A stretch of DNA of 64,000 bases from JAVVHH01 sp963835135 (lineage in GTDB: Bacteria; Pseudomonadota; Alphaproteobacteria; Acetobacterales; Acetobacteraceae), in contig CAWIEF010000001.1 in the NCBI GenBank assembly GCA_963835135.1, positions 124,001 to 188,000 of the forward strand, written 5' to 3'. Shown here one piece after another: positions 1 through 7,489 of the stretch. Both the position numbers and the translations under genes were made by a program. The notes below the pieces were generated by a model that saw only the letters and a list, made by a program, of their open reading frames with translations, was not told where the DNA came from and made no database searches. Positions within the stretch are counted from its first letter, which is position 1, and each line of letters opens with the position of its first letter.

Positions 1-524
1 GCAGCACGTTCGTCTACGTCACCCACGATCACGCCGAGGCGCTGACCCTGGCCGACCGGATCGCCGTCATGCGGGAGGGACTCATCGAGCAGCTCGGCAC
101 CCCGGACGACATCTACGAGCGACCGGCCAACGTCTTCGTGGCGTCGTTCCTGGGCAGCCCGGCCATCAACCTGATCGAGGGCGAGTTGAGCACCGAAGGG
201 GGGCATCCCTGCTTCCGGCGCGGCGGGGTGACCATCCCCCTCGCCATGCCTCTCGCGCCGTCTGGCCGGGCCGTCCTGCTCGGCATCCGGCCTGAGGATT
301 TCGCCAGCCCAGAGCCCGGCGCACCATGCCTGCACGGCTCCGTCAAGATGCTGCTTCCCGCCGGGTCGGACCAGTTCGTCGAGCTCGACATCGCGGGGGT
401 CACGGTGTTCGCCCGGGTCGGCAAGGAGGCCCGCATCGCGGAAGGCGAGACCCGGGGTCTCGGCCTCAACCCGGCGCGCCTGCATGTATTCGACGCTGTC
501 ACGGGCCGGTCGCTCCGGCCGTGA
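1..524 (+). CDS. ABC transporter ATP-binding protein, C-terminal part (MalK/UgpC/PotA type)
   Basis: The gene enters from upstream of the window, so Walker A and the signature motif are not visible. The reading frame is open from base 3 and begins with STFVYVTHDHAEALTLADRI, which is the H-loop (THD) and D-loop side of an ABC nucleotide-binding domain. The usual import-ATPase C-terminus follows, with a TOBE-type beta domain (LGIRPEDF). The QLGTPDDIYERPANVFVASF stretch is typical of the sugar/polyamine (CUT1/PotA) ATPases. It should energise an importer encoded upstream, outside the window. Its TGA overlaps the GTG start of the following dehydrogenase gene (GTGA), so the two are probably translationally coupled. 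The substrate cannot be inferred. Confidence 0.9.
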   Translation, partial: STFVYVTHDHAEALTLADRIAVMREGLIEQLGTPDDIYERPANVFVASFLGSPAINLIEGELSTEGGHPCFRRGGVTIPLAMPLAPSGRAVLLGIRPEDFASPEPGAPCLHGSVKMLLPAGSDQFVELDIAGVTVFARVGKEARIAEGETRGLGLNPARLHVFDAVTGRSLRP

Positions 525-2932
525 CCACGCCGGACAGCCCCATCGGCCAGCGCCTGCGCCGTCGCGAGGACGCTCGGTTCCTGACCGGCCAGGGCCGCTA
601 CCTCGACGATATCGTCTTCCCCGGCGCGCTCCACGCCGTCTTCGTGCGCTCCCCCCACCCGCACGCCCGCCTGCTCGGCATCGACGCGGTGGCCGCCCGT
701 GCCGCGCCCGGCGTCGAAGCGATCGTCGATGGCCACGACCTCGCCCGCTGGACCGCGCCGCTGCACATGGCGCCGCCGATCGACGGCTTGCTGCCGACCA
801 CCCTGGAGACGTTGCCCACCGCCAAGGTGCGCTTCGACGGCGATCTCGTCGCCTGCGTCGTCGCCCGCACCCGGGCCGCGGCCCAGGATGCGGCCGAGCT
901 CGTCGTCGTCGACTACGAACCGCTGCCCGCCCTGGCCAGCGTGCCCGCCGCCCTCGCGCCGGGCGCGCCCCTCGTCGACGACGCGCTCGGCGCCAACCTC
1001 GTCTCCCACCAGGAGTTCTCCGCCGGCGACCCGGCCCACGCCTTCGCCACCGCCCATCGCATCGTCCAAGCCAGCTTCGTCCAGCATCGGCAAACCCATG
1101 TGCCGCTCGAACCACGCGGCTGTTGCGCGGAGTGGAACGAAGGCCACCAACACCTGACGCTGCACCTCGGCAACCAGGCGCCGCACCCGCTGCGCACGGC
1201 GCTTGCCGCCCGGCTGCGCCTCGAGGAGTCGCAAGTGACGGTGATCTGCCCCGACATCGGCGGCGCGTTCGGGCAGAAGATCGCGCTGGGCCGGGAGGAG
1301 CTGACCGTCGCGGCGCTGTCGCGCCAGCTCCGCCGGCCCGTTCGCTGGCGCGAGGAGCGCGGCGAGAACCTGATCGCCGCCGCCCATGCGCGCGAGCAGA
1401 CCGTACACACCAAGGCCGCCGTCGATCCGGACGGGCGCGTGCTCGCCCTCGACATGCAACTCGTGGAGGATTTCGGCGCCTATTGCTTCTACCCGGCCAA
1501 CTACATCGCCCGCGTGGTCGCGATGATCCTGACCGGTCCCTACCGGATCGAGAACTACCGCTTCGACGTGCAAGTCGTGCTGACCAACAAGTGCGGCGCG
1601 GGCCCGATGCGGGCGCCGATGGCCATCACGAGTTGGGTCATGGACGGCACGCTGGACGCCGTGGCTCGCGCGCTGTCGCTCGATCCCATCGAGGTCCGTC
1701 GGCGCAACATGCTGTCCGACGCCGATCTGCCCTACACCATGGCCACCGGCGAGGTCCTGCACGACGTCACCCCGCGCCAGACGCTCGAAGTCGCGCTGGC
1801 TTCCTTCGACATCGCTGCCTTCCGCACGCGACAGGCCGCCGACCGCGCCCGCGGCATCCAGCGCGGTCTCGGCATCTGCTCCGTCGTGGAGCCGACGACC
1901 TACGGCTCGGCGTTCTACAAGGCAGCCGGTATCGCCGGCTCCGGCCATGAGGCCGCATGGGTGAAGGTCGCGCCGTCCGGCTCCGTCGAGGCCTCGGTCG
2001 GCCTCATGGGATCGGGCCAGGGCTACGAGACCGCGTTGGCGCAAGCCGTTGCCGCCGGGCTTGGGGTCCCGGCCGAAGCCGTCCGCATGCGGATGGGCAA
2101 CACCGACACGGCGCCCTACGGCATGGGCAGCCGCGGCGCCCGGGGCGGCACGGCGGGCGGCTCTGTGCTGTGGCTGGCGGGGCAGAAGCTGCAGCGAAAG
2201 GTGTGCCGCATCGCCGCCGCGCTGCTCGGTCTGAACGCCGCGGACGATCTACGCCTGCAAGCTGGACGAGTGGAGCGGCTCCTCGGGGGCGTCTGGGCCG
2301 AGACTGGGCTAACCCTCTCGTCCATCGCCCGCGTCGCCTACCTGGAACCGCTTCGGCTCCCACCCGACGTCGAACCCGGCCTTGAAGCCCATTGCGCCTA
2401 CGATCCGCCGGCGATGACCTATTCCAACGCCGCCCATCTCTGCGAGATTCGGCTGGACGTCGAAACTGGTGCGATCACGCCGGTTCGTTACTTGGTCGCC
2501 GAGGATTGCGGCACGGTTCTCAACCCCATGATCACCGACGGGCAGCAGCACGGCGCGATCGCGATGGGCTTGAGTGGCGCACTGCGTGAGAGGGTCGCTT
2601 ACGACGCCGCCGGCCATAATGTGACGGGCAGCTTGATGGATTACGGTCTGAGCGCCGCCGCCGACTTGCCCTCGATCGAGATCGTCCCCTGCCACACTCG
2701 TTCCGCGCGGACCCCGACTGGGAGCAAGGGAATGTCCGAAGGCGGCGTGATGGGAGCCATCGGGGCGGTCACCGCCGCCGTCAACGACGCCCTCAGGCCA
2801 TTCGACGTCGTGGCCGAAGCCCAACCATTGACCGCAGCCTATATCCAACAATTGTTGGCCTCTGCTGGATCGCCCGAGGGGTCGGCCCCTCCGAACCCGC
2901 CTATCCGTGTTCGGCCCCCTTGCCGCAAGTAG
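521..2932 (+). CDS. Xanthine/CO dehydrogenase-family molybdopterin-binding large subunit
   Basis: This 803-aa protein has the fold of the large, molybdenum-cofactor subunit of aldehyde/xanthine oxidases and aerobic CO dehydrogenases (CoxL-like form II). Visible marks are the N-terminal RREDARFLTGQGRYLDDI, the GGAFGQK loop near the middle, and the C-terminal SEGGVMGAIGAV, which carries the catalytic glutamate. The GTG at 521 is chosen because it overlaps the upstream TGA and the family N-terminus begins right there; a longer in-frame extension to 326 is antisense-like noise. No FAD or [2Fe-2S] subunit lies beside it, so it must borrow partners from elsewhere or use another electron acceptor. 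The substrate is unknown. Confidence 0.9.
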   Translation: MTTPDSPIGQRLRRREDARFLTGQGRYLDDIVFPGALHAVFVRSPHPHARLLGIDAVAARAAPGVEAIVDGHDLARWTAPLHMAPPIDGLLPTTLETLPTAKVRFDGDLVACVVARTRAAAQDAAELVVVDYEPLPALASVPAALAPGAPLVDDALGANLVSHQEFSAGDPAHAFATAHRIVQASFVQHRQTHVPLEPRGCCAEWNEGHQHLTLHLGNQAPHPLRTALAARLRLEESQVTVICPDIGGAFGQKIALGREELTVAALSRQLRRPVRWREERGENLIAAAHAREQTVHTKAAVDPDGRVLALDMQLVEDFGAYCFYPANYIARVVAMILTGPYRIENYRFDVQVVLTNKCGAGPMRAPMAITSWVMDGTLDAVARALSLDPIEVRRRNMLSDADLPYTMATGEVLHDVTPRQTLEVALASFDIAAFRTRQAADRARGIQRGLGICSVVEPTTYGSAFYKAAGIAGSGHEAAWVKVAPSGSVEASVGLMGSGQGYETALAQAVAAGLGVPAEAVRMRMGNTDTAPYGMGSRGARGGTAGGSVLWLAGQKLQRKVCRIAAALLGLNAADDLRLQAGRVERLLGGVWAETGLTLSSIARVAYLEPLRLPPDVEPGLEAHCAYDPPAMTYSNAAHLCEIRLDVETGAITPVRYLVAEDCGTVLNPMITDGQQHGAIAMGLSGALRERVAYDAAGHNVTGSLMDYGLSAAADLPSIEIVPCHTRSARTPTGSKGMSEGGVMGAIGAVTAAVNDALRPFDVVAEAQPLTAAYIQQLLASAGSPEGSAPPNPPIRVRPPCRK

Positions 2933-2935
2933 CCC

Positions 2936-3775
2936 TCACGGCGACCCGGTTCCGGCCGCGAGCGCGACGGCTCCACTGCCCATATGGTCGAATGCCTGGT
3001 CGAAACTGACGCCATGGATCTCCCAGTGATGTTCGACACCATCCCAGGTCGAACTCCAGTCTCCCGTCCAGCCCATTTCCCTCACGTCGAAAGAGAGCGT
3101 GCCCAGCACCCACATCCGGAGGGCGGGCGGGCGGCCCAACGGATTGGGCGGCCCGAGAGTGTCCACTCCCCACGCGGCAAGTTCATCCACGGTCGGGAAA
3201 TGCACCCCCACGCCAAATCCGCCGGCAATACGCACCAGGGCCGTTCGCATCGCCACGCCCTCCGGTGCCTCGGCCGACAAAAGGAATGGCTCGGGAGCCT
3301 TGGTCCGAACGAGGACGATCGGCACGAGCACAGGGCGAGGCTCATGCCAAATCCTCAGGCCCAACCCCTGGATCGCGTCATCGACGGCCCCCGGTCTGAA
3401 CCAAACCGTCAGTTCGTGGGGTCGGTCGTAAGTCCCTTGGTCATCATGGTGCAACAACGCGGCTCGAGGATCGACGTAGACGAAATGGTCCACCAACGTA
3501 TCGGCACGCTCCGTCAAGGATGTCACGGCCGCGTTGCCCCGAATGCTCGGCTGTCCGGTCAGCTTCAACAGCACCTGCGTGAGGCAATCCGCGAAACCGG
3601 ATAGCCGCTGACGCATATCGGTTCCGGTGACGATCGCGGTCGCCCGGTAGAACCCGGCTGGCATGCCATCCTGCTGTGACGACGATGCTCTCGCGGCCGA
3701 GGCATGCAACACTGCGGCGGCGCCGAGACCGACCACAAATCGTCGGCCGAAGCCCGGTGGAACATGGCACGTCAC
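2936..3775 (-). CDS. DUF2066-like exported protein
   Basis: A 279-aa protein with an N-terminal hydrophobic stretch (RRFVVGLGAAAVLHASAARA) that looks like a signal peptide, possibly Tat-type. The region around residues 40-75 (YRATAIVTGTDMRQRL, then LTQVLLKLTGQP) resembles the DUF2066 family, whose function is unknown. GTG start at 3775 with a GGAG ribosome site about nine bases upstream. The gene is convergent with the dehydrogenase subunit (3-bp gap) and divergent from the PEP-CTERM gene. The family assignment rests on my reading of the motif and is moderate. Confidence 0.65.
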   Translation of the reverse strand: MTCHVPPGFGRRFVVGLGAAAVLHASAARASSSQQDGMPAGFYRATAIVTGTDMRQRLSGFADCLTQVLLKLTGQPSIRGNAAVTSLTERADTLVDHFVYVDPRAALLHHDDQGTYDRPHELTVWFRPGAVDDAIQGLGLRIWHEPRPVLVPIVLVRTKAPEPFLLSAEAPEGVAMRTALVRIAGGFGVGVHFPTVDELAAWGVDTLGPPNPLGRPPALRMWVLGTLSFDVREMGWTGDWSSTWDGVEHHWEIHGVSFDQAFDHMGSGAVALAAGTGSP

Positions 3776-3883
3776 GGGGTAGTCTCCTCGAAGCTCGATT
3801 CTCGTTCGGCACTCTCACAAAATCCTGCATCGGTCGATCACTGGAAGGGAGGCATTTGAACCTTCTGATTCGCTGTGGTATCG

Positions 3884-3917
3884 GTTGACCTCCGTATCGA
3901 CTTGGGGGCAGGTCAAC
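3884..3917 (+). promoter_or_regulatory. Inverted repeat covering the ribosome binding site of the PEP-CTERM gene
   Basis: GTTGACCT (3884-3891) and AGGTCAAC (3910-3917) are perfect 8-bp inverted arms separated by 18 nt. The second arm ends at the base before the ATG at 3918, and the G-rich ribosome site (GGGGGCAGG) lies in the loop and second arm. In RNA this could form a hairpin that masks initiation. In DNA it could be an operator. The repeat is seen directly; either function is inference. Confidence 0.4.
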
Positions 3918-4598
3918 ATGCGCAAAACTTTGGTGTTTGCCTACGGATTGGCTTGGCTCGGGCTGGCTGGCGGCGCAGGTGCCACGACGGTGACGGTGAC
4001 GCCCGGTCCTCAGGACCCACAGTATTTCGCGTCGGAGCCGGCCGGCGCGAATAGCTTCACGCTGAGCGGCATCACCTGGGTCCTAGCGGCCGGGTCCGCC
4101 ACGACCGAGAAGGGAACGGTGTCTGGCCAGTATGTCGCGCCCTTGGGAATGGGCACGGACACGACGACCGGCACGACCTACATGGCGGTCAGGGGTGGCG
4201 GTGCTGAAACGGCGATCTGGGCGACGCCGCAGACCGATCTCACCATTTACTGGGGCTCGATCGATGCCGCGAGCACGGTCTCGATCACGGTTGCTGGCTA
4301 TACGTTGACCGGGGCGAACCTGGAGGCGGCCTTTGGAGTGGCCGCGGGCTCTAGCGAGGTGGTCATGATCTCGGGTCTGCCCCCCTTCACGCAAGCCAAT
4401 TTCACGGCGGGGTCCAATCCGTTTGACTTCACCCTCGGCACCGGCCCCGTGTCTGACGTTCCCGAACCGCAGACTTGGACGATGTTGCTCGCGGGGTTGG
4501 CCGGCCTGTGCATCATTGGGGTCCGCAGGTCACGCCGATCTGGGCAGCGCCGTCCTGCGGTTGGCTCGCGAGTCGTCACTGGACCGGCTGGCCCATAG
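3918..4598 (+). CDS. PEP-CTERM sorting-signal protein
   Basis: A 226-aa exported protein. It has a signal peptide at residues 1-22 (MRKTLVFAYGLAWLGLAGGA), a Thr/Gly-rich middle with no recognised domain, and a PEP-CTERM tail from about residue 181: VPEP, a hydrophobic helix (TMLLAGLAGLCIIGV), then the basic cluster RRSRRSGQRR. The exosortase system removes this tail in exopolysaccharide-producing bacteria. The ATG at 3918 is preferred over an in-frame GTG at 3885 because the signal peptide starts there. Oddly, about 14 residues follow the basic cluster, where such proteins normally stop. The 3' end overlaps the convergent binding-protein gene by 23 bp. Confidence 0.85.
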   Translation: MRKTLVFAYGLAWLGLAGGAGATTVTVTPGPQDPQYFASEPAGANSFTLSGITWVLAAGSATTEKGTVSGQYVAPLGMGTDTTTGTTYMAVRGGGAETAIWATPQTDLTIYWGSIDAASTVSITVAGYTLTGANLEAAFGVAAGSSEVVMISGLPPFTQANFTAGSNPFDFTLGTGPVSDVPEPQTWTMLLAGLAGLCIIGVRRSRRSGQRRPAVGSRVVTGPAGP

Positions 4599-5547
4599 CC
4601 CGGCGATAGTAGGAGAGGTCCAGGTAGGTCTCGGGATCGGCGTTTGGATCCCCACCTGCGAACTCGGCCCGCAGCCGCAGCGTGGTGCGGAACGCCTCCA
4701 CGTTCAGGGCAAGGTCTTTGGCCAGACTGCCCCCCGGCCCGACCGCGGCATCTACGGCCGCTCGCGCGGTATCTTGATCCAGCTTGAGATACTTCGCCAC
4801 GTTCGCGGCAGCCCCGTCCCGATTGGCGGGGTCCGCAGCCCACCGGTAGCCCTCGATCAGTCCCTGCAGATAACGGACCAGCACGTCCCCGTGCGCGGTC
4901 GCCCAGCCTCGCATGACCCATACGCCGTCCGCCTGGTATGGCCCGACGACGCTCGTGGCCAGGCCGAGGTCGTGGAACCCGTCCCGGAGCGCCCGCAGGC
5001 TGCATGGCGGGTTCAGCATAGCGGCCGCGTTCGCCGGGTCCGCATGCATCGCCTCGAGCCGCAGCGGACATGCGCCGGCCGGCTTGACCGCGTAATCGCT
5101 CTTTTGCAGGCCCGCGAGCTCCAACATCCGGTAGGCCAGGAACGCGTAGGCCGTCACCGGCGAATCCACGACGACCGCTTTGCCGTTGAGGTCCGCGAAC
5201 GACCTGATCTCCGGCCGCACGATCAGCCGATTTCCGCCGTCTCCTCCGCCCGCCACGATGATGACGTCCTGATGGGCGGTCTGCACCAGCGCCACCGCAT
5301 TGTCGACGCCGGCTTGCGCGATCTCGAAATCCCCGCGGACCAGCCCCTCCCGCTGCGCGCCCGAGGTCGACGTGAACTGGATCTCGACGGCCAATCCCCG
5401 CTTGGCGAACAGACCGGTCTCGATCGCGGAATACAGCCCGACGTTCTGCGCCTCGGGGAAAATGTTCACCCGCAGCGCGACCTCGTCCGCTCGCCCGGCA
5501 GTTGACCACGCCATGAAGGCGACCACGGCAACGATCGAAAGACGCAT
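4576..5547 (-). CDS. ABC transporter substrate-binding protein, NMT1/SsuA-like
   Basis: A 323-aa periplasmic binding protein of the NMT1/THI5-SsuA group, which binds small molecules such as sulfonates, pyrimidine precursors or aromatic acids. A signal peptide (to about ...TAGRADE) precedes LRVNIFPEAQNVGLYSAIE, the typical first strand and helix. ATG at 5547 follows a GGAG site. It starts 13 bp after the alpha/beta hydrolase gene and is probably co-transcribed with it. No permease or ATPase gene is adjacent, so it is a transport orphan within this window. Confidence 0.85.
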   Translation of the reverse strand: MRLSIVAVVAFMAWSTAGRADEVALRVNIFPEAQNVGLYSAIETGLFAKRGLAVEIQFTSTSGAQREGLVRGDFEIAQAGVDNAVALVQTAHQDVIIVAGGGDGGNRLIVRPEIRSFADLNGKAVVVDSPVTAYAFLAYRMLELAGLQKSDYAVKPAGACPLRLEAMHADPANAAAMLNPPCSLRALRDGFHDLGLATSVVGPYQADGVWVMRGWATAHGDVLVRYLQGLIEGYRWAADPANRDGAAANVAKYLKLDQDTARAAVDAAVGPGGSLAKDLALNVEAFRTTLRLRAEFAGGDPNADPETYLDLSYYRRAMGQPVQ

Positions 5548-5560
5548 GGTGTTCTCCTCG

Positions 5561-6622
5561 CTAATGCCCGAGATGCTGGTCGAAGAAGCCGGCGATCTCG
5601 CTGATCGCCTCCTTGACCTCGGGCACGCGGTCGTCGCGATAGAATTGCGCGTGCGACTGCGCCTCGAACACCTGCAGCCGGGTCTCGACGCCCGCCTGTC
5701 GCAGCTTCTGGTTCACCCGCACCGTATTGCTCAGCAGCAGGTCGCGGGTCCCGCTGGTCAGGATCGTGGGCGGGAAGCCGTTGAGGTCGCCGTAGACGGG
5801 CGAGAGCAGTGGATCCTTGAGATCATGCCCCTTGGCGTAGAACCTCGTTGCGGCGTCGCAGAACCCGTCGGGCGAGACGAGCACGTTGTCCACCAGGGCG
5901 TTGGTGGCGAAGCTGTCGCCCTGCTTGGTGACGTCCGACATCGGCGTCCCCGGAGCGATGGCGCCGGGCATCGGCAGGCCCTCGGCCTTGGCGCGCAGCA
6001 TCATTTCGAGCGTGAGCGCGCCGCCGGCCGAGCTGCCGAACACGCCGAGGTTCCGCGGCGGCACCATGCGTGCCGCCGCCTTGTAGACCGTCATCGCGTC
6101 GTCGAGCGCCCCGGGAAAATACGCCTCCGGCGGCATGCGGTAGTCGACGGCGATCACCTTCATGTGGCCGAACCCGGCGACCAGGATCGCCTCCGGCAGC
6201 GCCGCCAAGTGCGGGTTGAGCACGTAGCAGCCCCCATGGACGTGCAATAGCAGCCGATTCCGGTTCGCGTCCGGGATCGTCTCCGGCGTGAGCGTGTAGG
6301 TATGAACGCCGTCGATCGTGGACGGCTCGATCGTCACGTGCATGCGCTCCGCCATCGGCGCGACCTGGGTGGCCGTTGCCGCCTCGAGCTGCTTGACCAA
6401 CTCGGTCCAGCCTTCGGGCGTCGTGGGCGGCGTGTCCCAATTGGTGCGCAGCGTCTGCGCGACGATGGCCCGCATCTCCGGGCTGACGGTATCTGGAACC
6501 GGAATGGTCTTGGCCGGCACATCCCGCGGCGCGAGCGGCCCTGCGGTCTGGGCCAAGGCCGAGGAGGTCAACGCGATCCCCAAACCCACTGTAGCCGACA
6601 AGATGCGTCTGCGCTGGCCCAC
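5561..6622 (-). CDS. Exported alpha/beta hydrolase, HSL/steryl-acetyl-hydrolase type
   Basis: A 353-aa esterase/lipase-like enzyme. It has an N-terminal signal peptide (LSATVGLGIALTSSALAQT), the oxyanion HGG motif (LLLHVHGGCYVLNP), the nucleophile elbow GSSAGG, an Asp in TSGTRDLLLS and a final His in AQSHAQFYRD. This gives a complete Ser-Asp-His triad of the hormone-sensitive-lipase group. The GTG at 6622 is chosen because GGGGAGA lies about eight bases upstream and the signal peptide starts there. The much longer open frame reaching 8143 runs antisense through other genes and is not real. The substrate is unknown; the gene likely forms an operon with the following binding protein. Confidence 0.88.
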   Translation of the reverse strand: MGQRRRILSATVGLGIALTSSALAQTAGPLAPRDVPAKTIPVPDTVSPEMRAIVAQTLRTNWDTPPTTPEGWTELVKQLEAATATQVAPMAERMHVTIEPSTIDGVHTYTLTPETIPDANRNRLLLHVHGGCYVLNPHLAALPEAILVAGFGHMKVIAVDYRMPPEAYFPGALDDAMTVYKAAARMVPPRNLGVFGSSAGGALTLEMMLRAKAEGLPMPGAIAPGTPMSDVTKQGDSFATNALVDNVLVSPDGFCDAATRFYAKGHDLKDPLLSPVYGDLNGFPPTILTSGTRDLLLSNTVRVNQKLRQAGVETRLQVFEAQSHAQFYRDDRVPEVKEAISEIAGFFDQHLGH

Positions 6623-6730
6623 TCCGGTCTCTCCCCACGTCTTTCGTTGAGAGTGTCCCTGCCCCGCGCGCGCCGCAAGAGAGCGCGTGTCCCGCCGGAG
6701 TTGCCCGGCCCACTCACCCCTCACCCAAAT

Positions 6731-6769
6731 CCCCTTGACTCCCACCCCCGATAAGTTCCCCTTCCGTTC
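6731..6769 (+). promoter_or_regulatory. Conserved 39-nt leader, copy 1
   Basis: The 39 bases just before the ATG at 6770 match the 39 bases before the unrelated-locus gene at 37136 at 36 of 39 positions. The block contains TTGACTCCCAC, then ATAAGTTCCCCTTCCGTTC directly abutting the ATG. It looks like a -35 and a -10, but they are only about nine bases apart, too close for a sigma-70 promoter. No Shine-Dalgarno sequence is present. Conservation is seen directly; function is unknown. Confidence 0.6.
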
Positions 6770-7399
6770 ATGTCCGCCCCCACCACCCCCGCGCCCCTCG
6801 ACGACGACGCCTACCAGCGCGCCCTCGCAACAATCCTCGACGTCGGCACCGCAATCCTCCTCGAACTCAAAGTCCCCGACCCGGCCGTCCCCGTCACCGC
6901 CCGCGCCGCCGCCTTCGACCGCGTCGCCGAGGCCGTCCGACGCACCATCATCCTCTCCAAACACATCACCCAAACCGCCGCCGCCGCACACACCAAACAC
7001 GCCGCCGCACGCAAGCAGATCATCCGCGCCGTCCAGGACAACATCCAGCGCGCCGCCCCGCCCGCCGACGCCGAAGCCCTCCGCCTCGAACTGCTCGAGC
7101 GCGTCGACGCCCCCGAATTCATCGACGACGTCGACAACCGCCCCCCCGGCGACCTCATCGCCGAACTCTGCCGCGACCTCGGCCTCGCCACCGCACTCCC
7201 CGGCCTCCGGCCAGCGCTCCGCCGCACCCCCGACGACATCGCCGTCCTCTGCGCCCAAGCCGCCGCCGAACCAGGCTCCGGCCTCCCGCAATGGCTCGCC
7301 GCCGCCACCCCACAGGCCATCGCCAACGACGCCGCCCCGCCCCCGCCCGACATCCCCGCCCCCAGCGACCTCCACCTCAGGCAACGCCGGCACCTCTGA
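6770..7399 (+). CDS. Unrecognised protein, two-copy family with conserved leader (copy 1)
   Basis: A 209-aa protein I do not recognise. It is clearly homologous to the protein at 36510-37136. Shared blocks are LDD.AYQRALA..LDVGT near the N-terminus, AVRRTIILSKH around residue 60, LLER, CRDLG, then RRTP.DIA.LCAQAAA..GSGLPQ and a terminal RRHL. The middle is helical and Ala/Arg-rich, and the C-terminal quarter is Pro/Ala-rich and probably disordered. There is no signal peptide or membrane segment, so it is probably cytoplasmic. The coding strand is extremely C-rich. The start is fixed by the shared leader that ends at this ATG. It diverges from the hydrolase and is followed by an APC permease. 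Confidence 0.8.
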   Translation: MSAPTTPAPLDDDAYQRALATILDVGTAILLELKVPDPAVPVTARAAAFDRVAEAVRRTIILSKHITQTAAAAHTKHAAARKQIIRAVQDNIQRAAPPADAEALRLELLERVDAPEFIDDVDNRPPGDLIAELCRDLGLATALPGLRPALRRTPDDIAVLCAQAAAEPGSGLPQWLAAATPQAIANDAAPPPPDIPAPSDLHLRQRRHL

Positions 7400-7489
7400 A
7401 CCCGGCCCCGCCGCCCGACCATCAGCCCATCCCCGGATTGCCCGCTCCCCCGCCGCACCCCCATGCTGGCGGCCGATCGGAGTCGCACC

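Noticed and set aside
113..2044. 643-aa open frame antisense to the molybdenum-enzyme gene
   Set aside because: High-GC DNA leaves long open frames opposite real genes. The sense frame has clear family motifs; the antisense product is low-complexity and matches nothing.
6735..6756. Reading the TTGACT and ATAAG of the conserved leader as a normal sigma-70 promoter
   Set aside because: The hexamers are about nine bases apart instead of 16-18, in both copies. The block is reported as a conserved element of unknown function.
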